A stretch of 64,000 nt of DNA. Source: Nonomuraea aurantiaca (GTDB lineage: Bacteria; Actinomycetota; Actinomycetes; Streptosporangiales; Streptosporangiaceae). Position 1 is the stretch's first letter, and every line of letters starts with the position of its first letter. Shown piece after piece: positions 25,922-34,219 of the stretch. The translations under genes and the position numbers were made by a program. The notes under the pieces were generated by a model. That model saw only the letters and a list, made by a program, of their open reading frames with translations. It had not been told where the DNA came from and did not search any database. The stretch lies in the NCBI RefSeq assembly GCF_020215705.1, contig NZ_JAIWNB010000031.1, forward strand, positions 54,634 to 118,633. The letters run 5' to 3'.

Positions 25922-25937
25922 GCGAGAATATTCTCGC
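25922..25937. promoter_or_regulatory. perfect 16-bp palindrome GCGAGAATATTCTCGC
   Basis: The sequence is perfectly self-complementary and lies 45 bp beyond the stop of the ABM-like gene and about 265 bp upstream of the lapA-like start. It may be an operator for a dimeric regulator or the core of a terminator. A nearby GGCAT/ATGCC mini-hairpin (25896-25910) has a run of A in its loop. Confidence 0.5.
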
Positions 25938-25981
25938 ACGCCACAGCACAGGCTGAGCTTTCCGCGATGTTCAGTTGATGA

Positions 25982-26275
25982 TCAGCTCTTGTCGCGAATC
26001 ACATCGTAGTTGGAGAACTCGATCGGGCCCTCGCACAGTTTGGCCATGTGCGCGTTGAACCGGTCGGTTTCCGGCAGCTTGCTGTTGTTCTGGGCCTCCT
26101 CGTAGGAGGAGAACTCCACGATGGCCACGTAGTGATCGAGTCGATCGCGGTGCTTCGCCACGACCTCGCGCTTTACATAGTGCTTGCCCTTGGCCTGCGT
26201 CCGCCACTCGTTCATGAGCGACTCGACTTCGCCGGCACGCTTGGTATCGAATTCTAGAATCTGTACGAAGCTCAT
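25982..26275 (-). CDS. antibiotic-biosynthesis-monooxygenase-like (dimeric alpha/beta barrel) protein
   Basis: Starting at the ATG preceded by GGGAGG, the 97-aa protein reads MSFVQILEFDTKRAGEVESL and contains YVAIVEFSSYEEAQNNSKL. This is the pattern of small ferredoxin-like ABM/EthD-type dimers that have a conserved aromatic strand and an Asn/Ser-Leu-Pro-Glu helix. Such proteins may be cofactor-free oxygenases or have no known activity. It is divergent from the UBP zinc-finger/desaturase pair. Confidence 0.75.
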   Translation of the reverse strand: MSFVQILEFDTKRAGEVESLMNEWRTQAKGKHYVKREVVAKHRDRLDHYVAIVEFSSYEEAQNNSKLPETDRFNAHMAKLCEGPIEFSNYDVIRDKS

Positions 26276-26660
26276 AAGAGCCTCCCTTTTCTTTGGCTTG
26301 CATTCCTCATTCAATACCCATCCGCAATAAATAGCAAGGGAAATTTCGCACAACTGAGCGAATTCCACTCTCGGCATAAGATGGCAGGAGGTTTCGCACC
26401 GCTGAATTCTCCGGCCGATTTCGCTGTCCGGCGGGCCTCGAAGTCGCGATCCGGCAGGTCAAGCCGATCCGGTGGCCTCTTGAAAGATCTCTCCGCCCCT
26501 GGCAGGGCAGACATGGCGCGGCCGACGTGCTCGCAGGTGGCTATCGCCGCAGCTGATGAGGCGAGCTGGGATTGCGTGTTTCCGCCGGACGGCTGAGCAC
26601 CTTGACTGGTGAGTGACCAGCTGGCGCACCTTGCGTCGCTGTCACCGTGAGGGGGTCGCG
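26276..26660. promoter_or_regulatory. 385-bp divergent promoter region
   Basis: No gene is seen. An AT-rich stretch at about 26295-26350 next to the ABM-like gene probably holds its promoter. The long minus-strand frame through this area is a shadow. Confidence 0.45.
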
Positions 26661-26972
26661 ATGACCCTGGACGCACAGGGCATGGACGCGACCGACCGTG
26701 CAGGCCTGAACGGTCAGGCGCCCCGCTGCGATCACATCGACCAGCTTCCCACCGTGCGGTATGGACCGCCCGAATGCAAGGAATGCCTGGCCCTCGGCCA
26801 GACCTGGACACGCCTGCTGGTGTGCCTGACCTGCGGCTGGGTGGCCTGTTCCGACGATTCGCAGGGCGGTCACGCCAAGGCCCACTATCAGGAGACCGAC
26901 CATCCGGTGGCCGCCACTCTGGGGCCCAGGTCGACCTGGCGCTGGTGCTATGTGCACTGGCGGACGGTATAG
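26661..26972 (+). CDS. UBP-type zinc-finger domain protein
   Basis: The 103-aa protein from the ATG at 26661 (GAGGGGG upstream) consists almost entirely of a ZnF-UBP domain: CDHIDQLP, ECKECLALGQTW, CLTCGWVACSDDSQGGH and AHYQETDHPVA. The Cys/His ligands are spaced as in the eukaryotic ubiquitin-binding finger. In bacteria these stand-alone fingers have no known partner. The desaturase starts 20 bp downstream, so they form an operon. The zinc finger may regulate or assist the desaturase. Confidence 0.88.
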   Translation: MTLDAQGMDATDRAGLNGQAPRCDHIDQLPTVRYGPPECKECLALGQTWTRLLVCLTCGWVACSDDSQGGHAKAHYQETDHPVAATLGPRSTWRWCYVHWRTV

Positions 26973-26991
26973 ATGAGGAGAAAGCTACTTC

Positions 26992-28011
26992 ATGACTGTT
27001 TCCGAACGACCGGTTTCCGAACGAGCGGTTTCCGAACGACCGGTGAAACGTCGGCAGGACTACGACGGCACCTCGCCGTTCCCCGGGGCCGGAGAGCACG
27101 TGCCGGCCGGGCGGGCGCAGACGGCGCTGACCTCGTCGATCGTGATCGCGCCGTTCGCCGCGCTCGGCGCGGTGATCTACCTGGCGTGGGGGCAGGGGGT
27201 CGCGCTCACCGACCTGCTTCTGGCCGCGGGCTTCTACGTGGTGACCGGGCTCGGGGTGACGGTCGGCTTCCACCGGCTGCTCACCCACGGCTCGTTCGCC
27301 GCCCGGCCATGGCTTCGCGTGACGCTGGCGGTCGCGGGGTCGATGGGCTTCCAGGGCAACGTGATCGACTGGGTGGCGGTGCACCGCCGCCATCACGCCT
27401 TCACCGACCGACCGGGCGATCCCCATTCGCCCTACCGGTACGGGACCGGCCTGCGCGGGCAGCTTCGGGGGCTTGCCCACGCCCATCTGGGCTGGCTGTT
27501 CGCCGACGATCAGACTCCGGCCGAGCGTTACGCCCCGGACCTGCTGGCCGATCCTGCCATGACCCGGGTGGCCCGCGCCTTCCCCGCGCTGTGCGTGGTG
27601 TCGCTGACACTGCCGTTCCTGGCCGGGTGGGCGATCACCGGCACCCTGTACGGCGGCCTGACCGCCTTCCTGTGGGCCGGGCTGATCCGCATCGCGTTGC
27701 TGCAGCACGTCACCTGGAGCGTCAACTCGCTGTGCCACCTCATCGGCAGCCGGCCGTTCAAGACCCGCAACCACGACCGGGCGACGAACCTGTGGCCGCT
27801 GGCCCTGCTGTCGTTCGGCGAGAGCTGGCACAACGGCCATCACAGCGAGCCGACCTGCGCCCGTCACGGTCTCGACCGGGGCCAGATCGACCTGTCCAGC
27901 GGGGTGATCCGCCTGTTCGAGCGACTGGGCTGGGCAAGCGACGTGCACTGGCCCGACCCCGAACGCCTCCGGCACCGCCGTACCGGCCCGCTCTCACCGG
28001 CCGGAGACTGA
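26992..28011 (+). CDS. acyl-CoA desaturase (membrane di-iron fatty-acid desaturase)
   Basis: The 339-aa protein has the three histidine boxes of delta-9-type desaturases: HRLLTH, HRRHH and HNGHH, plus several membrane helices (SIVIAPFAALGAVIYLAW; LLLAAGFYVVTGLGVTVGF). It introduces a double bond into membrane acyl chains using O2 and electrons. Its N-terminus contains a threefold VSER(P/A) repeat. It lies downstream of a UBP zinc-finger gene in the same operon. Confidence 0.92.
   Translation: MTVSERPVSERAVSERPVKRRQDYDGTSPFPGAGEHVPAGRAQTALTSSIVIAPFAALGAVIYLAWGQGVALTDLLLAAGFYVVTGLGVTVGFHRLLTHGSFAARPWLRVTLAVAGSMGFQGNVIDWVAVHRRHHAFTDRPGDPHSPYRYGTGLRGQLRGLAHAHLGWLFADDQTPAERYAPDLLADPAMTRVARAFPALCVVSLTLPFLAGWAITGTLYGGLTAFLWAGLIRIALLQHVTWSVNSLCHLIGSRPFKTRNHDRATNLWPLALLSFGESWHNGHHSEPTCARHGLDRGQIDLSSGVIRLFERLGWASDVHWPDPERLRHRRTGPLSPAGD
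26998..27042 (+). repeat. three tandem 15-bp repeats at the desaturase N-terminus
   Basis: GTTTCCGAACGACCG is present three times head-to-tail with one substitution in the middle copy, encoding VSERP-VSERA-VSERP. It is in frame, so copy-number change would lengthen or shorten the protein tail by 5 residues. Confidence 0.9.
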
Positions 28012-28046
28012 CCGATTCCCCGTCAATTCCGCTGCCGCAGATCCTC

Positions 28047-28184
28047 GTGTGGCTCTCCCTTACCGTGATCCTCACCGTTCTGGCCACGACCACGATCGCC
28101 GGCCTGGCAGCGCCCCGGCGTGAGAGGCAAGACCCGGACGGCCCGGCATCCGGCATCCAACCGCCCGCACAGCCCGTGACATAG
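28047..28184 (+). CDS. possible 45-aa single-pass membrane protein
   Basis: A GTG at 28047 opens a short frame with one hydrophobic helix (WLSLTVILTVLATTTIAGLA) followed by a basic, proline-rich tail ending in PAQPVT. It sits just after the desaturase. No strong ribosome-binding site is visible, so the gene is tentative. Confidence 0.4.
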   Translation: MWLSLTVILTVLATTTIAGLAAPRRERQDPDGPASGIQPPAQPVT

Positions 28185-28344
28185 ACAAACAGGACATTCC
28201 ATGATCACGATCTCGGATACGCCCAGCGCTCATCGGTTCCGGTGATAACCGGCGCCGCCATTGCTCGTTTCCCCCCATCAGGCCGGGACGGACACTGGGA
28301 TTCCAAGCCGCCTGACCGCGGCACAGCAGTGAAGGAACATCACG

Positions 28345-28518
28345 ATGAGTCTGCGTTGGGAAATCAGCAACAAGGTCCAGGTCCTCAAGGGCTGGGTCAG
28401 GCAACTCTTCGGCCGCCTCACCGGCGACCGGCGCCAGCAGATCGCGGGCAAGAGCGATCAGGTCGCAGGCAATCTGAAGCAGGCCGGCGGAAAGATCTGG
28501 GACGCCTTCAAACGCTGA
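28345..28518 (+). CDS. CsbD-like general-stress protein
   Basis: The 57-aa hydrophilic protein starts at an ATG with AAGGAA upstream. It contains KVQVLKGWVRQLFGRLTGD and IAGKSDQVAGNLKQAGGKI, the KxxQxxGxxK and ...DQxxGxxKQxxG-type features of the CsbD family, which are small stress-induced proteins of unknown mechanism. Confidence 0.8.
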   Translation: MSLRWEISNKVQVLKGWVRQLFGRLTGDRRQQIAGKSDQVAGNLKQAGGKIWDAFKR

Positions 28519-28628
28519 CCCTCCGCTTCGACAACCGCTCGGCGGCTACGGAGTCGAGGTCGGACGCCGGCGAGCTCCGCGATGACCCCGTCCACCCCCG
28601 TGCAAGCACGAAGATGGAGGTAGGACCG

Positions 28629-28748
28629 ATGCGCGTCGCATCAGGAGCGCTGATCCTTTGGCTGATCGTCGGCGCCGTCGCCGCAGGCCAGCAAGTAGGG
28701 CCCGGCCCGGCTCGCCTCCAGAAGTTCACACGCCCACGAGGAACCTAG
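28629..28748 (+). CDS. possible truncated small membrane protein
   Basis: A 39-aa frame begins with a membrane helix ending in LILWLIVGAVAAGQ. This resembles the N-terminus of a small actinobacterial family that normally continues with a RxYF-x-GSDTNC-type extracellular part. Here it continues with unrelated PARLQKFTRPRG and stops, so it may be another truncated gene. Low certainty. Confidence 0.35.
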   Translation: MRVASGALILWLIVGAVAAGQQVGPGPARLQKFTRPRGT

Positions 28749-28801
28749 AGTGGGAGACGACAGTCCGCATCGGCGCCGCCTGGGCAGAGAGGGTGGCGAG
28801 C

Positions 28802-29776
28802 ATGGAATTACGGCAGCTGCGCTATTTCGTGACGCTGGCCGAAGAGCTGCATTTCGGCCGCGCGGCCGCCCGCGAGCACATCGTGCAGTCGGCACTGAGT
28901 CAGCAGATTCAGCGGCTCGAACGCGAGCTGGACGTGCGACTACTGGACCGCAGCACCCACCACGTCGACCTGACCCCGGCCGGTGCGGCGTTCCTCGTCG
29001 AAGCGCGCCAGATCCTCGATCACGTCAGCCGAGCCGCGCAGGTCGCGCGCACCGCCGCCGCCTCGGCGCCCACGCTGCGCGTCGGCATCATCGACGCCGG
29101 CTACGACACCATGCCGCAGATCCTGCGCGAGCTCCAGCGCAACCATCCCGGCATCACGATCCACCAGGTCGAGGCAGGCACCCCAGAGCAGTACCGGCAA
29201 CTGGCCGACGGCCGCCTGGACATCGCCATCGGACACGCCTCCCAGACCCCGGCCGAGGTGACCTCCAAGCTCATCAGGCTCGATCCGCTCGGCGTGCTGG
29301 TACCCGACGACCACCGCTTCGCCGACCTCGACGGCGTGCCCGTAGCCGCTCTCGCCGACGAGCTGCTACTGCTCGGCGAGGAATCGCAGACGCCGGAGCT
29401 CAATCAGTTCGTCCTCGCGCTGTGCCGCTCGGCCGGGTTGGCGCCCACCCTCTACGAGGGCACCGTCGAAAGCTCCCGGGCCGCCGCCGACCTCGTACTC
29501 CAGCATCGCTGCGTGCACTGTGTCCCTTCCTCGTTCCGCTCCTCCAACCGGCCGGGCACCACCTGGCGGCCTCTGGCCGACCCCGCGACGCACTACCCCT
29601 GGTCGCTGCTGTGGCACGACGCCAACCCTTCCCCGCACATCGCCATCGTCATCGACATCGCCCGGCGGCTGGCCGAACGGCTCGACTGGCTGGAGCCCGT
29701 CGCCGCGGCCGCCGAGCCGGCGTCCGGCGAAGGTGTTCCGGCAGCAACCAGCCGCCGCAGCGATGATCCGTTGTGA
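28802..29776 (+). CDS. LysR-family transcriptional regulator
   Basis: The 324-aa protein starts MELRQLRYFVTLAEELHFGRAA and has the winged HTH with SALSQQIQRLERELDVRLLDR, followed by a LysR substrate-binding domain (LRVGIIDAGYDTMPQIL; RLDIAIGHAS). The start at 28802 matches the family. Targets are unknown; the flanking stress genes csbD-like and glsB-like are on the same strand. Confidence 0.92.
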   Translation: MELRQLRYFVTLAEELHFGRAAAREHIVQSALSQQIQRLERELDVRLLDRSTHHVDLTPAGAAFLVEARQILDHVSRAAQVARTAAASAPTLRVGIIDAGYDTMPQILRELQRNHPGITIHQVEAGTPEQYRQLADGRLDIAIGHASQTPAEVTSKLIRLDPLGVLVPDDHRFADLDGVPVAALADELLLLGEESQTPELNQFVLALCRSAGLAPTLYEGTVESSRAAADLVLQHRCVHCVPSSFRSSNRPGTTWRPLADPATHYPWSLLWHDANPSPHIAIVIDIARRLAERLDWLEPVAAAAEPASGEGVPAATSRRSDDPL

Positions 29777-30010
29777 CGCGCCGGGCTCAACGCTGGTCGC
29801 GCCGCACCATCCTTTTCTCCCTGGTGATCGGTCCTGGAGATGGATCCTTCACAGATCGCCAGTTTCTGTCTCTTACGCAGGGTGTTGGCTGGAAGTGAAC
29901 AAGTTCGACGGTCGGTGCCGCCAAGCATGCGGTGACCGGCCTCCTGCTTCGACCGGTCCGGAAGACCGATCCCGCGCAGACATCGACGCACCACCACAGG
30001 GAGTTCGGTC

Positions 30011-30307
30011 ATGGGCATCATCGCTTGGATCATCCTCGGACTGGTCGCCGGACTGCTGGCCAGAATGCTGGTCCCCGGCAAAGACCAGCAAGGCTTGATC
30101 ATCACCCTCGTACTCGGCGTCGCCGGCGCGCTGCTCGGCGGTTTCGTGGCCACCAAGGTGTTCCACGTCTCGGGCATCCAGGGCTTCTTCAACCTGTCCA
30201 CCTGGATCTGCGCCATCGTCGGCGCGGCAGTCCTGCTGCTCGCCTACAACCTGATCACCGGCCGCCGCACTGGCCGTCGTTCGGGCCGCTGGGCCGGCCG
30301 CCGATGA
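30011..30307 (+). CDS. GlsB/YeaQ/YmgE-family (transglycosylase-associated) membrane protein
   Basis: The 98-aa protein has three membrane helices and the family motif AWIILGLVAGLLARMLVPG near the N-terminus, with VLGVAGALLGGFVATKVF in the second helix. Members are stress-induced small membrane proteins of unknown function. The Arg-rich C-terminal tail (RRTGRRSGRWAGRR) is cytoplasmic. Confidence 0.9.
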   Translation: MGIIAWIILGLVAGLLARMLVPGKDQQGLIITLVLGVAGALLGGFVATKVFHVSGIQGFFNLSTWICAIVGAAVLLLAYNLITGRRTGRRSGRWAGRR

Positions 30308-30534
30308 CCCCGCCCAGCACGCCCCTCGCCCCTTCCCCGTGCTCACACGCCTGCCGCAGCGGGTGTGACTGCCCAAGCGCGCAGGCCAAGGATGTCCACG
30401 GGGGAAAGGGGCCTCGGCGACGAGTCGGGGCGCTACACACGATTGACCGGATAGCTCGGGCTATCCGTGACAGGAAGCCGGGTGTCACGTGCGTCTGATC
30501 AGAGGCGATCTCAGCGAAACAGCGGCAGGGTGCA

Positions 30535-32121
30535 ATGCAGCACAATCCAGGCATGGATCTTGCCACCCTGGCCGGCGTCATCGGCCCGCCGCCCGCTGCC
30601 GCCTTTCCCGTCGACTGGCCCGGCGTTGAACGGTGGCTCGGTCTCCGGCTTCCCGAGGACTACAAAGAGTTCGCCCAGAGGTACGGGCCTGTGCTGGCCG
30701 GGGAGTGGATCTGGGTCGTGGTGCCCCATCGCTCCGGCCGCGGCGGCTATTTCCGACAACTCGACCAGCGGCAAGGGCTGCAACGCGGCATCCGTGCCGC
30801 CGACCCGCCGGCTCACCCGTACACCTTTCATCCCGAAGCGGGCGGGCTCCTGGTGTGGGGCGAGTCGCGCGGAAGCGAGTACTACTTCTGGGACACCTCG
30901 GTCTCCACCGACCCGAACGACTGGCCGACCAGGATCTTCACCCAGCATTGGCCGGATGAGACGTGGCGGCTGGTGGACGCACCCATGACGGAGGTGCTCG
31001 CCGCGCGAGTGAGCGGCAGTCTGGATCTGGGAGAGGCCCTGCCCGCGGTGTCGCCTCCATACGCCTGGAAGTTCGCCCCGCTCGTACTTGAGGACGTGCC
31101 GGAGAGTGTCTCCTTCCCGGGAGTGCCGCTCGCTCTCGAGGTCGCCGGCCCGGCGGCGAGGGTCGAGGCGGCCACGGGCGTGCCCGAGGACTATGCCGCG
31201 CTAGTCGGCGAGCACGGCGTGGGGAGGCTGGCCGGCGTGCTGCGGCTGCTCGCTCCCGGGGCGCCGGAGGGCTTCGACGTGGATGCGGAGGAGGCCGTGG
31301 TGAGCGAGCGGTTGCGTTCGCGGCGGGCGGCGGGCGAGCGGGTGGTCCCGTCGCCGATCGCGCCCGAGCCGGGCGGGCTGCGGTTGTGGGGGGTGTTCGA
31401 CGGAGGTGAGACGTGCTGGTGGCTTCCCGTCAGCGGTGAGCCGGACGAGTGGCCGGTGGTGCTGCTGGATGCCGACGGGCTGGGGTGGCAGCGGCTGCCG
31501 TACGGCGCGTCGGGGCTCCTCGACCGGTGGCTGGACGGGCGGCTGGACCTGCCCGTGCTGTCGCTGCGGGCGGTGCCGCGTCCGCGCGTCGTGTTCCCGC
31601 CAGGCGTCGACCCCGGCGCGTCCGCCACGACTGTGGAGCGAGACAGGCTGGCGCAGTTGGCGACGATCATCGGTGAGCCGCGGACCGGTGGCCACACCTA
31701 TGACTGGCCGGCGATCGAGGGGGCTCTCGGGTTGCGGCTGCCGAGCGACTACAAGCGGTTGTTCGAGGCGTACGGGACGATCGGCATCAACGGCATCATG
31801 ATCGGGCACCCGGAGGATCTCCAGCAGCAGCACGAGGAGCAAGTCGGATATCTCGACCTGGAGGAAGACCAAGCGGTGAATGTGCATCCCACGCCGCAAG
31901 GGCTGCTGTGGTGCGCGAACACTGAAGGACGCGACACCATCTGGTGGGACACCAGCGATCCCGACCCCGACCGGTGGACGATGGTCTGGGATGTCGAATT
32001 CGACCGGCACACCTTCCCCGGCACCCTCACCGAGCTGGTGATCGCCGACCTGACAAGCAGGCTGGCCGCACCGCTCACCGCACTGGATCCATCAAGGGAC
32101 GGGCCCATGATGGGGTACTGA
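30535..32121 (+). CDS. triple SUKH (SMI1/KNR4) domain protein, putative polyimmunity protein
   Basis: The 528-aa protein contains three SUKH-like modules. One starts near 20 (DWPGVERWLGLRLPEDYKEF), a divergent one near 220 (VEAATGVPEDYAALVGEHG) and a third near 395 (DWPAIEGALGLRLPSDYKRLF). Modules 1 and 3 end in WGES/WxxDTSxxDPxxW-type segments. SUKH proteins neutralise contact-dependent or secreted toxins, commonly nucleases. Multi-domain versions are thought to defend against several toxins. No toxin gene is adjacent, so it may be an orphan immunity gene. The start at 30535 or 30553 is equally plausible. Confidence 0.82.
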   Translation: MQHNPGMDLATLAGVIGPPPAAAFPVDWPGVERWLGLRLPEDYKEFAQRYGPVLAGEWIWVVVPHRSGRGGYFRQLDQRQGLQRGIRAADPPAHPYTFHPEAGGLLVWGESRGSEYYFWDTSVSTDPNDWPTRIFTQHWPDETWRLVDAPMTEVLAARVSGSLDLGEALPAVSPPYAWKFAPLVLEDVPESVSFPGVPLALEVAGPAARVEAATGVPEDYAALVGEHGVGRLAGVLRLLAPGAPEGFDVDAEEAVVSERLRSRRAAGERVVPSPIAPEPGGLRLWGVFDGGETCWWLPVSGEPDEWPVVLLDADGLGWQRLPYGASGLLDRWLDGRLDLPVLSLRAVPRPRVVFPPGVDPGASATTVERDRLAQLATIIGEPRTGGHTYDWPAIEGALGLRLPSDYKRLFEAYGTIGINGIMIGHPEDLQQQHEEQVGYLDLEEDQAVNVHPTPQGLLWCANTEGRDTIWWDTSDPDPDRWTMVWDVEFDRHTFPGTLTELVIADLTSRLAAPLTALDPSRDGPMMGY

Positions 32122-32132
32122 CGAGCGAGCGT

Positions 32133-33356
32133 TCATGATCTTCCCGTTCCACCACGACCAGCCACCCGGCTCATGGGACGTTCCGCCTCGGTTTCCGGGA
32201 TGGATGTGCGCCTGTGCAGGAGGAGTGCGGTCAGTCCGCCCGCGACCAAGCCCCAGAACGCCGCGCCGATGCTCAGGATCGTCATCCCCGATGCGGTGAC
32301 CACGAAAGTGACCACCGCGGCCTCCCGTCCCTCCGGCTCCGTCACCGCGCCGGCCAGCGACGAGCCGAGCGCTGGCAGCAACGCGAGGCCGGCCACCGCG
32401 ATGACCAGTACGGGTGGGGACAGCAGCACCAGAGCCATGGCCAGGCCGGCGCCGAGGCCGAGCGTCAGCTGACCGGCGCCGAGGGCCACCGTCGCGATCC
32501 ATCGGCGTCCGGGGTCGGGGTGGGTGTCCGGGCCGGCGGTCAGCGCCGCGGTGATCGCGGCCAGGTTGACGGCGTGCCCGCCGAACGGCGCCGCCGCCGC
32601 GCTCGCCAGGCCGGTCGCGACAAGGACCGGGCGCAGGGGCGGCGTGTACCCGTAGGTCGCCATGACCGCCATGCCGGGGACGTTCTGCGCGGCCATGGTG
32701 ACGAGGAACAGCGGAATGGCGATGCTCACCACTACGGACGGGTTCAGCGTCGGGATGGTCAGTTCGACCGCGGGCAGCAGCGGCGCACTGGACAGGCCAT
32801 TGCCGGGCCCGTGCACCGCGATGGCGATGACCGCCACGACGAGCGCGCCCGGAACGGCCCACTGCCGCAGGTACCGCTGTAACACCGCCCAGGTCAGGAC
32901 GACGGGCACGGCCAACAGCGGAATGTCGACGACGGCACGGACCGGCGCGGTGCACAGGCTGAAGATGACGCCCGCCAACATGGCACCGGCGATCGGACGC
33001 GGGATGGCGGCGATCGCCCGGGCCGGCCAGGGCGACAGGCCGGCCAGGACGATGAGCCCGGCGCAGACGATGAACGCGCCGACCGCGGCCGGGAAGCCGC
33101 CGGGCACGGGACCGGTCGCCACCAGCAGCGCCGCGCCGGGGGTGGACCAGGCGATGCTGATCGGCATGCGGTAGCGCAGCCCAAGGAAGATCGCCACCGC
33201 CCCGACGCCGCAGCACAGGGCGAGCAGCCCGGACGCGGCCTGCCCTGGCGTCGCCCCGACGGCACGCAGTCCGGCGAGCACGACGGTGAACGAACTGGCG
33301 TAGCCGACCACCGCACTGACCAGCCCCGCAACGACGGCCTGCACCCGCACGCCCAT
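32133..33356 (-). CDS. benE: BenE-family benzoate/proton symporter
   Basis: The 407-aa integral membrane protein has about 11-12 helices and family blocks such as SAVVGYASSFTVVLAGL at the start, AWSTPGAALL, FLVTMAAQNVPGMAVM and PFGGHAVNLAAITAA. BenE imports aromatic carboxylates with H+. It is divergent from an XRE-cupin regulator with a near-perfect operator between them. No benzoate-degradation genes are in the window, so the substrate may be another aromatic acid. Confidence 0.92.
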   Translation of the reverse strand: MGVRVQAVVAGLVSAVVGYASSFTVVLAGLRAVGATPGQAASGLLALCCGVGAVAIFLGLRYRMPISIAWSTPGAALLVATGPVPGGFPAAVGAFIVCAGLIVLAGLSPWPARAIAAIPRPIAGAMLAGVIFSLCTAPVRAVVDIPLLAVPVVLTWAVLQRYLRQWAVPGALVVAVIAIAVHGPGNGLSSAPLLPAVELTIPTLNPSVVVSIAIPLFLVTMAAQNVPGMAVMATYGYTPPLRPVLVATGLASAAAAPFGGHAVNLAAITAALTAGPDTHPDPGRRWIATVALGAGQLTLGLGAGLAMALVLLSPPVLVIAVAGLALLPALGSSLAGAVTEPEGREAAVVTFVVTASGMTILSIGAAFWGLVAGGLTALLLHRRTSIPETEAERPMSRVAGRGGTGRS

Positions 33357-33366
33357 CCCCCTCGAT

Positions 33367-33384
33367 CGTTCCGTTTACGGAACG
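33367..33384. promoter_or_regulatory. operator-like inverted repeat between benE and the XRE-cupin gene
   Basis: CGTTCCG-TTTA-CGGAACG is a perfect 7-bp inverted repeat. It is placed 11 bp before the benE start and about 60 bp before the divergent regulator. XRE-cupin regulators paired with BenE commonly recognise such TTCCGTTTACGGAA sites (inference), so this is the likely autoregulatory operator. Confidence 0.8.
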
Positions 33385-33443
33385 AACCATAGCCAGGTGG
33401 CCACCGTGGGACAAGTCCGGCGGCGGACTGCAAGGATTGCCGG

Positions 33444-33986
33444 ATGGACGGCCATGACACGGAGATCGGGAGCCGGCTGCGGCGATTGCGGGAGGCCCGC
33501 GGCATCTCCCTGTCGGCGCTGGCCCGCAGCGCCGGCATCGGCAAGGCCACCCTGTCCGGGCTGGAACTGGGCACCCGCAACCCAACGCTGGAGACGCTCT
33601 ACGCGGTGGCGGGAGCCTTGGGCGTACCGTTGACGACCCTGGTTCTGGAGCCCGGCGCGCCGCCCGCGGAGGCCGTCCACGTGCCCGGCGCGGCCGTAAC
33701 GGCCACACTGCTGGAGGTCTTCGAGGAGCCGACCGCGACGTTCGAGTTGCTGCGCATGCGCGTCCGCCCCGGCGTCGTGCAACACTCGCCGGCCCACGCT
33801 CCCGGCGTGACCGAGCACGTAACGGTCTACGCGGGGGTGCTGCGCGCCGGACCGGCCGACGCGCCCCAGCTGGCGGCGGCAGGCGAGCACATGTCCTGGC
33901 CGGCCGACGTCCCACACGTCTACTGCGCCGTCGGCCCGGACGAAGCCCTGGCCACCCTACTGATCCGCTCCCCCCGGCAGAGCTGA
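33444..33986 (+). CDS. XRE-family regulator with C-terminal cupin domain
   Basis: The 180-aa protein has an XRE HTH at about 8-62 (RLRRLREARGISLSALARSAGIGKATLSGLE and NPTLETLYAVAGALGV). A cupin follows at about 105-175, whose HVTVYAGVLRAG, HMSWPADVPHVY pattern gives the histidine ligand positions. It probably senses a small acid and controls benE and itself through the adjacent inverted repeat. Confidence 0.88.
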   Translation: MDGHDTEIGSRLRRLREARGISLSALARSAGIGKATLSGLELGTRNPTLETLYAVAGALGVPLTTLVLEPGAPPAEAVHVPGAAVTATLLEVFEEPTATFELLRMRVRPGVVQHSPAHAPGVTEHVTVYAGVLRAGPADAPQLAAAGEHMSWPADVPHVYCAVGPDEALATLLIRSPRQS

Positions 33987-34219
33987 GATCGGCATCTCCC
34001 GCCCGCTTCCAGCTCAGATGCGCACGAGCCGCCGATGACTGTTCGGGATCACGTCCCGCGTGATCCGCGACAGCCGTTCCAGCGGGGCTTCTCAGGCACT
34101 CATGGGCTTGACCCCGCGGGCAACGGCCGCGCATCGTGCTCCTGTGGTGCAAGCCGATCCCCTGCACTCGGATCCCGCCTTGCGCGACCCCTACTCGGCC
34201 GCGCCCGGAAGCAGTAGTT

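Noticed and set aside
26311..27975. 554-aa minus-strand ORF opposite the desaturase
   Set aside because: Low-complexity shadow; the plus strand has conserved desaturase histidine boxes.
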